NCBI RefSeq assembly: GCF_003634455.1
Contig: NZ_RBLC01000001.1
Location: 186,001 to 250,000, forward strand
Direction of reading: 5' to 3'
Length of the DNA stretch: 64,000 nucleotides
DNA from: Flavobacterium endophyticum
Lineage (GTDB): Bacteria; Bacteroidota; Bacteroidia; Flavobacteriales; Flavobacteriaceae
Shown one piece after another: positions 43,923-52,127 of the stretch. Position numbers and translations under genes: made by a program. The stretch's first letter is position 1; each line of letters opens with the position of its first letter. Below the pieces are notes generated by a model. The model was given only the letters and a program-made list of their open reading frames with translations, did no database searches and was not told the origin of the DNA.

Positions 43923-44018
43923 TTTTTACATTTTTTTATAAATAATTAAAAATTAAAAACTCAATATTATTAATAATTAATAAATAATTAACTTTTTTTT
44001 TAAATAAAAATAATACTC

Positions 44019-44026
44019 CAAAAATA
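44019..44026 (-). promoter_or_regulatory. -7 element (TATTTTTG) of the dCTP-deaminase-type gene
   Basis: Perfect TAnnTTTG, leaving a leader of about 90 nt that is almost entirely A/T. There is no -33 TTG at the usual distance. Palindrome copy 4 begins 20 nt upstream. Confidence 0.6.
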
Positions 44027-44046
44027 CTAAATCATAAAAACACCCC

Positions 44047-44062
44047 TTACGGTTTCCCGTAA
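44047..44062. promoter_or_regulatory. TTACGG palindrome, copy 4 (candidate operator)
   Basis: TTACGG-TTTC-CCGTAA, 20 nt upstream of the TATTTTTG element. It is 6 kb from copy 3 and in front of a different gene type. Confidence 0.75.
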
Positions 44063-44120
44063 TCTTCCTAAAAATCTCCACCAACCCCTCAAAATACCCC
44101 GCGCGATACGTTCTATCACC

Positions 44121-44318
44121 CGCGTTTGGCGTTATACAACGCCACGGATGGCGTTCGGAACGTAAAAATTGGCGTTCAGAACGCCAAAATCCACGTTAGG
44201 TAACGCCAAATTTGGCGTCGGGAACGTGTCGCGCGGGGTTCCGGACGCCGCGCGCGGGGTTCGGAACGCCAAACGCGGGCGATGGAACGCCATCCGTGGC
44301 GTTCCGGACGCCAAATGC
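44121..44318. repeat. GC-rich palindromic tandem repeat, about nine 21-bp units
   Basis: Core sites of the form GGCGTT-n-n-GAACGCC start near 44128, 44150, 44171, 44192, 44214, 44235, 44256, 44277 and 44298, spaced 21 or 22 bp. The best units read TTGGCGTTCAGAACGCCAA, near-perfect palindromes able to fold as small hairpins. Units have diverged (CGGGGTTCGGAACGCC and CGGGCGATGGAACGCC variants). The block is far more GC-rich than its surroundings. It lies between the promoter of the deaminase gene and the terminator of the 44387 gene. The short frame through it (44132-44356) gives a heptad TPRxAF repeat but is probably not translated. Confidence 0.85.
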
Positions 44319-44321
44319 ACA

Positions 44322-44353
44322 TAAAAAAACCTGGGAGCTTTCGCTTCCAGGTT
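44322..44353 (-). terminator. Terminator of the 44387-44881 gene
   Basis: CCTGGGAGC-TTTC-GCTTCCAGG, nine pairs including one G-T, with seven T on the minus strand. Confidence 0.8.
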
Positions 44354-44386
44354 CACTATATATACGGTTTTAGGGGTAATTAAGAG

Positions 44387-44881
44387 CTATTCAGACTTAG
44401 GGCCTGAATCTGGCTGGCTTGTAGCAGGGCCGCCACCTTTAAAAAACTGCTTTAGTTCTGATACCTTAGCTTCAAAACCTCCCATACCCGACGCCACTTT
44501 ATATTTGGTGTAGTCGTAGTCGGTAAGCGCAGCTTGATAATTGTCCCAGTCATGAAGGATTTTCGAGCTGTCAAGCCCGATCTTCAAGTTGTCCAGTCGC
44601 ATCAGCAGTCCCTGAAGGAACGAACGGCTGTCAAAATCCTTCTTGAACTCTACCCAGTCCACATCCGGACTGGCTAAACTACTCTGGGTGTCATAAAAGT
44701 CATTGACCTTGTTAATCACGAGCTTGTTCTGCTCGTTCACGCTTCCGTACAACATACGTTCTTGTGGCGTCAAGGCTGACAGTTTAGGGGTCAGCGCTGC
44801 CTCCATGGCAGCAAGCGCATTTAACACCGCCGTCTTTTCTTCGGGGGTGAAATGCTTCGAATTTAAATTTACAAACGGCAT
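44387..44881 (-). CDS. Protein of unknown function
   Basis: The protein is about 164 residues from the ATG at 44881 (MPFVNLNSKHFTPEEK). It is soluble with no signal peptide, mostly helical. LTPQERMLYGSVNEQNKLVINKVNDFY and DWVEFKKDFDSRSFLQGLL are its most conserved-looking stretches, and the tail is Gly/Pro/Ser-rich. A start at 44920 is possible but adds a hydrophobic stretch. It was not assigned to any family. It has its own terminator upstream of the tandem repeat. Confidence 0.65.
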   Translation of the reverse strand: MPFVNLNSKHFTPEEKTAVLNALAAMEAALTPKLSALTPQERMLYGSVNEQNKLVINKVNDFYDTQSSLASPDVDWVEFKKDFDSRSFLQGLLMRLDNLKIGLDSSKILHDWDNYQAALTDYDYTKYKVASGMGGFEAKVSELKQFFKGGGPATSQPDSGPKSE

Positions 44882-44994
44882 TGAAAAAAGTATTAAGTTA
44901 TTACTACCACATGAACGCATAAAAACAACAAAAAGTATAGTTATAGTTAAATTTTACTATATTTAATTATAAATTAACAATTACACAAACAAAT

Positions 44995-45075
44995 ACACAC
45001 CAAAAAAAAGCATACACAACATAAATTCCAAATCAAAAACCCTAAATCAAAAAATCACCAATCCTAAATCCCTCC
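44995..45075. repeat. AT-rich simple-sequence spacer
   Basis: A-rich tract with CCAAATC/CCTAAATC near-repeats, within the 293-bp region 44882-45174 that otherwise holds only the promoter of the peptidase gene. Confidence 0.4.
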
Positions 45076-45105
45076 ATGTAACAAAACACAACAACCCACG
45101 ACATA

Positions 45106-45113
45106 TACCTTTG
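45106..45113 (+). promoter_or_regulatory. -7 promoter element of the S9 peptidase gene
   Basis: TACCTTTG matches TAnnTTTG. The leader of about 55 nt contains ACGG-CTT-CCGT (45130-45140), a small hairpin. Confidence 0.6.
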
Positions 45114-45174
45114 AACGGCAGCACCTTGTACGGCTTCCGTTTTCTATTACCGTTCAACCTTAAACAACTAAATC

Positions 45175-47163
45175 ATGATCAAAAAAACAACAGTGATGCT
45201 GTCGTTATTGGCCCTGTCGGCAGCCCATGCCCAGACCCAAGACAGTCAGCCGGGCAACAAGTCCCTGCCATCGAGCAAAGAAGAGCTTGCCAAGCTCGCC
45301 GCCTTAGAAACAGGCACCTACGGCTATTCTGTAGACGATTATTTCAAGAGACCTGCACAGAGCAGCTTCCAGTTTTCTCCAAACGGACTTTATTTTTCGT
45401 ATAAGGAACGCGACGACAAGGGCAAGAACCATGTCTATATCAAGAACACCGCTACCGGCAAGGTTGTCAAGGCCATCGAAGAAAAAGACGAACTGATCCG
45501 CGGCTACGGCTGGGCGAACAATGAGCGCCTGATCTATGTGCAGGACAAAGGCGGTAATGAAAACTTCCACATCTATGGCGTAGACCTTGACGGCGGCAAC
45601 AAGATGGACCTTACTCCTTTTGAAGGCGTTCGTGCAGGCATCATCAAGATACTGAAAGAGCAGCCTGACTATATGATCATCCAGATGAACAAAGACAATC
45701 CGGAAATCTTCGAACCTTTCAAGCTCAACATCAAGACCGGGGCGCTGGTCAAATTGTTCGAAAATAAAGATGCCGCCAATCCGATTGGAGGTTATGATTT
45801 TGACAAAGACGGCGTGCTGAAAGGCTATACCAAACAGCACAACGGTACCGAGAACGAAATCTATTACAGAACTGCCGAGGACAAGCCTTTTGAAAAGATT
45901 GCCACGACTACCTGGAAAGACCAATTTTCGATCATTGCCTTCGACTATACGACACCGAATCCGCATGATGCGTATGTATTGAGCAACTTGGAGAGCAACA
46001 CGGCCGAGATCATACTATACGACTTTGCTACCCGCAAGACCATCAAGAAAGTATTCTCGAATCCTACGTTTGACGTGGGCGGCCTCAGCACTTCCCGAAA
46101 AAGAGGCTATGAGGTAGACTACTACAGCTATACCGGAGAGAAAAACGAAACCGTGCCCGTGAGCGCGACCTATAAGAAATTGCATGCCAAATTCGAAAAA
46201 CAATTCAGCGGCAGAGAATTCGGCATCAGCGGGGTAACCGACGATGAGGACAAATTCTTACTGTATGTTTCCAGCGACAGACTCTATGGCAGCTACTACC
46301 TGTATGATGCTAAAAAAGACAGCTTTAAAGAAATCATGAACCTGATGCCGCAGCTTAAAGAAGGCGACATGGCCGAGATGCGTCCGATTAAATTCAAATC
46401 CCGCGACGGACTTGATGTGTATGCGTATCTGACCATTCCGAAACAAGCCACGCTGGGCAAGAAAGTACCATTGATCGTGAATCCTCACGGCGGACCTTAC
46501 GGCGTAAGAGACGAATGGAGCTTTAACCCAGAAACACAGCTGTTTGCAAGCAGAGGTTATGCTACGCTACAAGTCAACTATAGAGGTTCTGGAGGCTATG
46601 GCAAGAAATTTTTCTTGGCAGGTAACAAGCAGATCGGCCGCAACATGCTGAACGACCTAGAAGACGGCGTGGCTTATGTCAAGTCGCTCGGATTGATCGA
46701 CGACAAAAAAATAGCGGTATATGGCGCCAGCTATGGCGGACTGGCTACTTTGGGCAGTTTGGTAAAAACACCCGATTTGTATGTATGTGGCGTAGACTAT
46801 GTGGGCGTATCCAACCTGTTTACCTTCTTCAAGTCGTTCCCACCCTATTGGAAACCTTTCTTGGCACAAGTATACCAACAGTGGTATGACGAGAACAGCG
46901 CCGAGGACCAAAAAATCATGCGCGAGGTATCTCCAGCCCTGAATGCAGACAAGATTACCAAACCGCTCTTTGTAGTACAAGGCGCCAACGACCCAAGAGT
47001 CAACATCAACGAATCTGACCAGGTTGTCGAAAACCTCAGAAAACGAGGACTGGACACACCGTATATGGTAAAATATAACGAAGGCCACGGCTTCGGCCGC
47101 GAAGAAAACCGCATCGAGCTCTATAAGTGCATGATGGGCTTCTTTGCCAAACATTTGAAATAA
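45175..47163 (+). CDS. Prolyl oligopeptidase-family (S9) serine peptidase, secreted
   Basis: This 662-residue protein has a signal peptide (MIKKTTVMLSLLALSAAHAQ). An N-terminal beta-propeller (FSPNGLYFSYKERDDKG, WANNERLIYVQDKGG) and a C-terminal alpha/beta-hydrolase domain follow. The catalytic triad is Ser519 in YGASYGG, Asp606 in GANDPRVN, and His638 in EGHGFG. Such enzymes remove di- or tripeptides from, or cleave, oligopeptides in the periplasm of Bacteroidota. It is monocistronic between its own promoter and a strong terminator. Confidence 0.93.
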   Translation: MIKKTTVMLSLLALSAAHAQTQDSQPGNKSLPSSKEELAKLAALETGTYGYSVDDYFKRPAQSSFQFSPNGLYFSYKERDDKGKNHVYIKNTATGKVVKAIEEKDELIRGYGWANNERLIYVQDKGGNENFHIYGVDLDGGNKMDLTPFEGVRAGIIKILKEQPDYMIIQMNKDNPEIFEPFKLNIKTGALVKLFENKDAANPIGGYDFDKDGVLKGYTKQHNGTENEIYYRTAEDKPFEKIATTTWKDQFSIIAFDYTTPNPHDAYVLSNLESNTAEIILYDFATRKTIKKVFSNPTFDVGGLSTSRKRGYEVDYYSYTGEKNETVPVSATYKKLHAKFEKQFSGREFGISGVTDDEDKFLLYVSSDRLYGSYYLYDAKKDSFKEIMNLMPQLKEGDMAEMRPIKFKSRDGLDVYAYLTIPKQATLGKKVPLIVNPHGGPYGVRDEWSFNPETQLFASRGYATLQVNYRGSGGYGKKFFLAGNKQIGRNMLNDLEDGVAYVKSLGLIDDKKIAVYGASYGGLATLGSLVKTPDLYVCGVDYVGVSNLFTFFKSFPPYWKPFLAQVYQQWYDENSAEDQKIMREVSPALNADKITKPLFVVQGANDPRVNINESDQVVENLRKRGLDTPYMVKYNEGHGFGREENRIELYKCMMGFFAKHLK

Positions 47164-47196
47164 AAAAAATCCCGCTTTTACAGCGGGATTTTTTAT
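47163..47196 (+). terminator. Rho-independent terminator of the S9 peptidase gene
   Basis: AATCCCGCT/AGCGGGATT stem followed by a T-run. Confidence 0.85.
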
Positions 47197-47370
47197 TTAG
47201 GATTTTTTTATTTAGGATTTTTGATTTTAGATTTAGAAGTTGATAGTTGATAGTTCATAGTTGATAGTTGATAGTTGATAGTTCAAAGTTCGCAATTCCT
47301 AATTCAAAATTCGTAATTCTCAAAAATCCTAAATCAAAAATCCTAAATCCTAAATCAAAAATCTAAAATC
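47197..47370. repeat. Simple-sequence repeat block
   Basis: The block has two parts. One is tandem AGTTGATAGT/AGTTCATAGT decamers at about 47236-47290. The other is alternating AATTCCTAATTC and AATCCTAAATC motifs up to 47370. No coding potential was seen. It is the same class of spacer as at 53380-53480 and 55200-55320. Confidence 0.7.
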
Positions 47371-47371
47371 C

Positions 47372-49762
47372 CTAAATTCTCCTCTGCTCTTCCGTCTGCT
47401 CCTTATTTCTTTCTTTTAATTTCTGATTCCCGAAACTATAACGGAAGCCCAGCCTGAAATTCTGCGTGTCGCCATAAGAATCAGATGAATTGTATTGGTT
47501 GCCGTAGTTGGTCGTTATGGTAATTTTTTCGCCGCGGTAGATGTCCGAAAAGATACCATACACCTCTCCGTTGCCTTTTAGTATCTTTTTGCGCAGTGCC
47601 AGCGACAGGTTGGTCGTAGACGTAAAGACAAAAGTACCCTGTACCGAAGACGAATTGTAATAAAAATTGATCTCGCCATTAAAATCTTTCTTTTTGTTCA
47701 ATGCAAAACGATTGTTGATGCTCGCATTATACGTCGGCTTTCCGTTTTTATACAGCTTGCCATCAATCCCTTGAAAACGATCTTCTACATAGCTCAACCC
47801 AGACTGGATTCCCGCATCCCACCAGCCCGTAAACGCCAGATTGGTATTGAACTCCAAGCCAAACGCATAATCCTTGTCGATGTTCGTAAAATGATACACA
47901 ACGGTATTCGTCTCGTAATCCTGGTACGAAATCTCCATCGACGGGTCTTTCTCCAATCGGTAGAACAAGTCGAAATTATACTTGCCTTTTAGCGTATACA
48001 GCAAATTCAGGTTGTGCGTGATGGTCGGCAACAATTTTGGATCGCCCGTGAAATACGAATAATTATTGTTGTAAACGCGAAACGGATTGAGCATGCTGTA
48101 GCGCGGCCTGCTGATTCTCTTGCCGTACGAAAACCCGATCTCATGATTTTCAGAAGGCTTATACATCGTATAAAACGTAGGGAAAAGCTTGAAATAATTT
48201 TGGTCGTTCACTTCAGAAGTGGTAACCGAGTTGCCTTCGAGCGAGGTATATTCGCCGCGCAGTCCGGCCTTGACGCTCCATTTGCCAAATTCCCTGCCAT
48301 AGCTCACATAACCCGCATAAATCCACTCGTCATACAGAAACTTGCTCGTGCGCCCTTCATTCGGCACCAATACCCCGCCGATAGCATCGCGGTAATCTAA
48401 GTTGCTATTGGCCGATACATTGCCATATTTGATTCCCGCCTCTAACGCACCGTTTGTCTCGTTGCTGTAATCCGCCTGTGCCGAGAACAGCTTGATGCCT
48501 TGGCGGCTCTTGCTCACAAAACGCACATCGCGGTAAGGGGCGCTGTCTGGCAACGAAAAAGTCGTATTGATATCCTGATTGTCCTTAGACAGATAGTTTG
48601 TAAAATCAGAATTGAAGACCAGCTTCGATTTTTCCGAAAGCTTGCGTTCGTATAAAAAATTGTACGCCGCATTACGGGCTGGATTCTTGCGGTTGTTCAT
48701 CGTGACATAGAGCGAATCAAGCTGTCCGTCGGCACCCGTGATAGAAGTCGGGGCTGCATACTTTCCGTGCTGTTCTGGTGCTTGGAAACCCGTAGTACCG
48801 ATAGAAAATAAATTCAGTGAATCCAGTTCATACGATGCCTCCAGACGGTACGAATGCTGCTCTAGCGATTTGCTCTTGCGGCGCAGCAAGCTCTTCCATT
48901 CCGATGCCGTGTTGCCGTTTTCATCATAATAGCGCACAATGTCGGTACTTTCGTCAACATATTCGCCCATCCCAAAACTGTAGCGCCCCATCAAAGACAG
49001 CTTCTTGCCTTTGTAGATATGTCCTGTAGAAGTTATCGCTTTCGGATACATCGACTGCACGTAGGCCGTATTGATAGATCCTTTGTAGCCTGGGGAAATC
49101 GCCTTCTTGAGCTTGATGTTGAGCACCGCGCTGCCCTGCGCATCATATTTGGCGGGCGGGTTCGTGATGACCTCAACCGACTTTACGTCTTCTCCGCTCG
49201 TATTTTCAAGATATTGTTTCAGCTCGTCTCCCGACATGTATACTTTTTTGTCGTTGATGGTTACCAGTATGCTCTGGCTGCCGCGAATGGTGATGCCCCC
49301 GCCTCCCGAAGTAGTCACGCCTGGCGTTTTGGAAACAATCTCCCATGCATTGTTAGACGCCAGCGACGAGTTTTCGACCGTAAACTCCATACGGTCGACC
49401 AGCCTTTTTACTACCGGGCGCTTGGAAACGATCTCTACGCCTTCTAGCATTTCAGAAGCACGGGCCAGCACGATATCGCCCAGCTCCATGTCGCCTGTAA
49501 CCTCTATATTTTTGTAGGCAGTAGACATTCCTACCGAACTTGCCTTTACAATGTAATTTCCTTTTTCGACCGCTCCTATCTCAAAACGCCCGAGCTCGTC
49601 GGCAAGCGCCGTCCTGTAGGCAGAAGAGTCCTGTGCTTTTAGCAACGCCATGTCGGCAAAAGGCACTGCCCTGCCCTCGGCATCCTTAACGGAACCCGAG
49701 AGCCTGTGCTGTGCCATGCTCCCGAAAGGAAGCAGTAATAAAAAAATAACTAACTGTTTCAT
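47372..49762 (-). CDS. Outer-membrane beta-barrel protein with carboxypeptidase-regulatory and plug domains (TonB-receptor-like)
   Basis: The protein is about 796 residues from the ATG at 49762 (MKQLVIFLLLLPFGSMAQ, signal peptide). Residues 20-100 form a CarboxypepD_reg-like domain (GSVKDAEGRAVPFADMAL). A plug-like domain (RPVVKRLVDRMEFTVENSS, VNDKKVYMSG-type stretches) and a barrel of the outer-membrane beta-barrel family that ends FRLGFRYSFGN follow. A short charged tail (KERNKEQTEEQRRI) comes after the last strand, which is unusual for a barrel. It diverges from the two-component operon, and phased GGGTTAA repeats lie upstream of it. It could be its target (inference). Confidence 0.85.
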   Translation of the reverse strand: MKQLVIFLLLLPFGSMAQHRLSGSVKDAEGRAVPFADMALLKAQDSSAYRTALADELGRFEIGAVEKGNYIVKASSVGMSTAYKNIEVTGDMELGDIVLARASEMLEGVEIVSKRPVVKRLVDRMEFTVENSSLASNNAWEIVSKTPGVTTSGGGGITIRGSQSILVTINDKKVYMSGDELKQYLENTSGEDVKSVEVITNPPAKYDAQGSAVLNIKLKKAISPGYKGSINTAYVQSMYPKAITSTGHIYKGKKLSLMGRYSFGMGEYVDESTDIVRYYDENGNTASEWKSLLRRKSKSLEQHSYRLEASYELDSLNLFSIGTTGFQAPEQHGKYAAPTSITGADGQLDSLYVTMNNRKNPARNAAYNFLYERKLSEKSKLVFNSDFTNYLSKDNQDINTTFSLPDSAPYRDVRFVSKSRQGIKLFSAQADYSNETNGALEAGIKYGNVSANSNLDYRDAIGGVLVPNEGRTSKFLYDEWIYAGYVSYGREFGKWSVKAGLRGEYTSLEGNSVTTSEVNDQNYFKLFPTFYTMYKPSENHEIGFSYGKRISRPRYSMLNPFRVYNNNYSYFTGDPKLLPTITHNLNLLYTLKGKYNFDLFYRLEKDPSMEISYQDYETNTVVYHFTNIDKDYAFGLEFNTNLAFTGWWDAGIQSGLSYVEDRFQGIDGKLYKNGKPTYNASINNRFALNKKKDFNGEINFYYNSSSVQGTFVFTSTTNLSLALRKKILKGNGEVYGIFSDIYRGEKITITTNYGNQYNSSDSYGDTQNFRLGFRYSFGNQKLKERNKEQTEEQRRI

Positions 49763-49861
49763 GATTTGATTGATGATTGAAATTCGATTGATTGACTTGA
49801 TTGATGATGATTGAAACTCGATGATTGATGGTGCAAATCTCTGCAAACCCTTTCTGCAATC

Positions 49862-49892
49862 GGGTTAACGAAGGGTTAATGAAGGGTTAAAC
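49862..49892. promoter_or_regulatory. Phased direct repeats, candidate response-regulator site for the barrel gene
   Basis: GGGTTAA occurs at 49862, 49873 and 49884, an exact 11-bp period as expected for OmpR/PhoB-family binding. It lies 20 nt upstream of a weak minus-strand -7 (GAGATTTG, 49834-49841). Confidence 0.55.
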
Positions 49893-49990
49893 ACAAAAGC
49901 GCTGGCGGCTGCCTATTTAACAAAGCAAGCTATCCCGTGACGCCCTGCCGTGCAGCGTGTGGCATGGCGCAAGGCTGCCCTTTCAAATTT

Positions 49991-50008
49991 GGTTAAAGAA
50001 CGGTTAAC
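49991..50008. promoter_or_regulatory. Phased direct repeats, candidate autoregulatory site
   Basis: GGTTAA at 49991 and 50002 (11 bp apart), 37 nt upstream of the TAGCTTTG element of the histidine kinase operon. It matches the core of the repeats at 49862-49892. Confidence 0.5.
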
Positions 50009-50044
50009 GGTTTGTTTTTTAGCACAGCCAAGCCAAGAAACCCC

Positions 50045-50052
50045 TAGCTTTG
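50045..50052 (+). promoter_or_regulatory. -7 promoter element of the two-component operon
   Basis: TAGCTTTG overlaps a possible start at 50050, so the kinase should begin at the ATG at 50074. Confidence 0.65.
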
Positions 50053-50073
50053 TCCCAACAAACCAGCTTTGCC

Positions 50074-51432
50074 ATGAAACGAAAAATAATGCTATTGATA
50101 GGAGCCTGTATCTTTACGGTAGCTGCGCTGGCAGCCATCCAGGGGTATTTTATATACAATACCTACCTGCTGACCGAAAAAGAAGTAAGCGCCAAGATCA
50201 AGAAACAGCTGATAGAATTAGAAGATACCGAAGAATGGTACGAGCTCAACGACAGCTGGATGAACCAAGCGGGCCAGTTTGTCAGAAACTATACTTTTGA
50301 AAGGCTCGAGAAAAAGGACTTTGTGGAGTTTATGAAAAGCAAATCCGATTCGCTGTCTACCGTAATGACAGCGTATATGAACCAACGCAAGCGACCAGGC
50401 GATTTTGATATCGGGTATTCCATCTATATCACCTCGGCCACCATCAAAAAAGACAATACGATTGACAGCCTCTATCGCGGAAAATTATTCGTGCTGGGTA
50501 ACAACGTAAAAAACAAAGACGAAGTGGTAGCCTCTACCGGACGATGGGAAGGCGAAAAAGAATATGTAGACGACAGGGCAGCTGTGCCCATCAAGAAAGC
50601 AGTCGATTTTGAAATCAAGAGCGAACGCTATTACAGCATTGCCAACTGGGGGCAGACAATCATCCGCCAGATGGCAGGATTGCTTATCTTTTCATTGCTG
50701 CTGATGGTCTTTGTGGTCTATCTCTATTACCTGTCGCTTAAAAACCTTATCGGCCAAAAAAGAATCGCCGATATCAAGACCGACTTTGTGAACAATATCA
50801 CGCACGAGTTCCAGACACCGCTTGCTACGATGGACATTGCCATCAAGACGCTGCAGCGCAAGGAAAACGAAATGACTCCAGAGCACTACAGGCATACGCT
50901 TTCGATGCTGGAAAGACAGAACGACCGATTGCAGAAGCTGTTCCGACAGGTGACCGAGGCTTCGCTGACGCCTACCGTAAGCCGCAATGCAAAAATGGAA
51001 ATCGGCTGCAGCGAGATTCATAACATCATTGATGATTTCAAATTGTCGCATCCGGCTACGGAAATCCGCTGTCATCAGGAACAGGAAAACATCACGGCCA
51101 AGATCGATCCTTTCCACTTGAACACGATTATCGTGAACCTTATGGAAAATGCCGTAAAATATGGCGCGACAGAAATCGACATACGAATGGAAAAACAGCA
51201 TGGCCGCTTTGCCATGGGCATCAAGGACAACGGAAAGGGCATCGCGACCAAAGAACAGACGGCTATTTTCGATAAGTTTTACCGTATCGAAAAAGGAAAC
51301 ATACACGAAACCAAAGGACTCGGCCTCGGGCTGTTTTATGTAAAACAGCTGGTGGAGTCGTATAAAGGAACCATCAAGGTAGAAAGCGAAGAAGACAAAG
51401 GAGCTTTATTTTTAATCACCATTCCCTCATGA
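50074..51432 (+). CDS. Sensor histidine kinase
   Basis: The protein is about 452 residues from the ATG at 50074 (MKRKIMLLIGACIFT). There are two membrane helices (about 5-27 and 200-222) bracketing a periplasmic sensor of about 170 residues without a recognised fold. The cytosolic HisKA domain has His244 in VNNITHEFQTPLATMD. HATPase motifs are N-box NTIIVNLMENAVKYG, G1 IKDNGKGI and G2 GLGLGLFYV. There is no HAMP domain. Its stop overlaps the response-regulator ATG by 4 bp. The signal is unknown. Confidence 0.92.
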   Translation: MKRKIMLLIGACIFTVAALAAIQGYFIYNTYLLTEKEVSAKIKKQLIELEDTEEWYELNDSWMNQAGQFVRNYTFERLEKKDFVEFMKSKSDSLSTVMTAYMNQRKRPGDFDIGYSIYITSATIKKDNTIDSLYRGKLFVLGNNVKNKDEVVASTGRWEGEKEYVDDRAAVPIKKAVDFEIKSERYYSIANWGQTIIRQMAGLLIFSLLLMVFVVYLYYLSLKNLIGQKRIADIKTDFVNNITHEFQTPLATMDIAIKTLQRKENEMTPEHYRHTLSMLERQNDRLQKLFRQVTEASLTPTVSRNAKMEIGCSEIHNIIDDFKLSHPATEIRCHQEQENITAKIDPFHLNTIIVNLMENAVKYGATEIDIRMEKQHGRFAMGIKDNGKGIATKEQTAIFDKFYRIEKGNIHETKGLGLGLFYVKQLVESYKGTIKVESEEDKGALFLITIPS

Positions 51433-52121
51433 AAAAGCACATCTTATTAGCAGAAGACGATTTTGATTATGCTTCCATACTGAAGCAATATCTTGAATTT
51501 TCAGGCTTTACGGTCACTTGGGCCAAAGACGGCAAGGAAGCGCTCAAGCTTTTTCCCGATGCCCAGCCCGACATCTGCGTCTTTGACGTGATGATGCCGC
51601 AGATGGACGGCTTTACGCTGGCCGAAAAAGTCGTAGACGCCTATCCCGAAACGCCTTTTATCTTTTTGACAGCCAAATCGATGAAGGAAGACAAAATCAA
51701 GGGATTGAGGCTCGGGGCCGATGATTATGTCATCAAGCCTTTTGAAGTTGAAGAACTGATATTGCGGATTACGAATATCCTGAAGCGCGTGCAGAAAACG
51801 GCGCCACAGCATGTGTCTGAAAAGAAATTCAAGATCGGACAGTATCTTTTTGACAGCGAAAACTATCTCTTAACGCATGAAAAAGCGACGCACCGCATCA
51901 CGGAAAAGGAAGCCCACCTGATCCAGTTCTTGTATGCCAGCAAAAACAAGCTCGTTAAAAGAGAAGACATCTTGAAAGAAATCTGGGGCAACGACGATTT
52001 CTTTTCCGGCAGGAGCATGGATGTCTTTATCAGCCGACTGCGCAAGTATTTCAGCGAAGATCCTGCCATAGCTATTCCAAGCGTGAGAGGCTTGGGCTTT
52101 GAGTTTAACATTAAAGAATAA
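51429..52121 (+). CDS. OmpR-family response regulator
   Basis: This 230-residue protein has a receiver domain with phospho-acceptor Asp53 in VFDVMMPQMDG, acidic pocket LAEDD and the switch Lys in YVIKPFEVEEL. A winged-helix DNA-binding domain follows (ITEKEAHLIQFL, then SGRSMDVFISRLRKYFSEDP). It is translationally coupled to the kinase. The 11-bp-phased repeats in the divergent region upstream are typical targets of this class. Confidence 0.94.
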   Translation: MKKHILLAEDDFDYASILKQYLEFSGFTVTWAKDGKEALKLFPDAQPDICVFDVMMPQMDGFTLAEKVVDAYPETPFIFLTAKSMKEDKIKGLRLGADDYVIKPFEVEELILRITNILKRVQKTAPQHVSEKKFKIGQYLFDSENYLLTHEKATHRITEKEAHLIQFLYASKNKLVKREDILKEIWGNDDFFSGRSMDVFISRLRKYFSEDPAIAIPSVRGLGFEFNIKE

Positions 52122-52127
52122 AACATT

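Noticed and set aside
44121..44318. CRISPR array
   Set aside because: Units are contiguous 21-22 bp palindromes without unique spacers, and no cas genes are present.
44132..44356. 74-codon heptad-repeat protein (TPRxAF) on the minus strand
   Set aside because: It begins with GTG inside the terminator of the preceding gene, lacks a promoter, and merely translates the 21-bp palindromic DNA repeat.
45130..45140. Fifth copy of the TTACGG palindrome (ACGG-CTT-CCGT)
   Set aside because: Arms and spacer differ, and it lies downstream of the -7 element in the leader of the S9 peptidase gene rather than upstream at 20-21 nt.
45304..45966. 220-codon minus-strand frame within the S9 peptidase gene
   Set aside because: Shadow of a well-supported peptidase whose propeller domain it overlaps.
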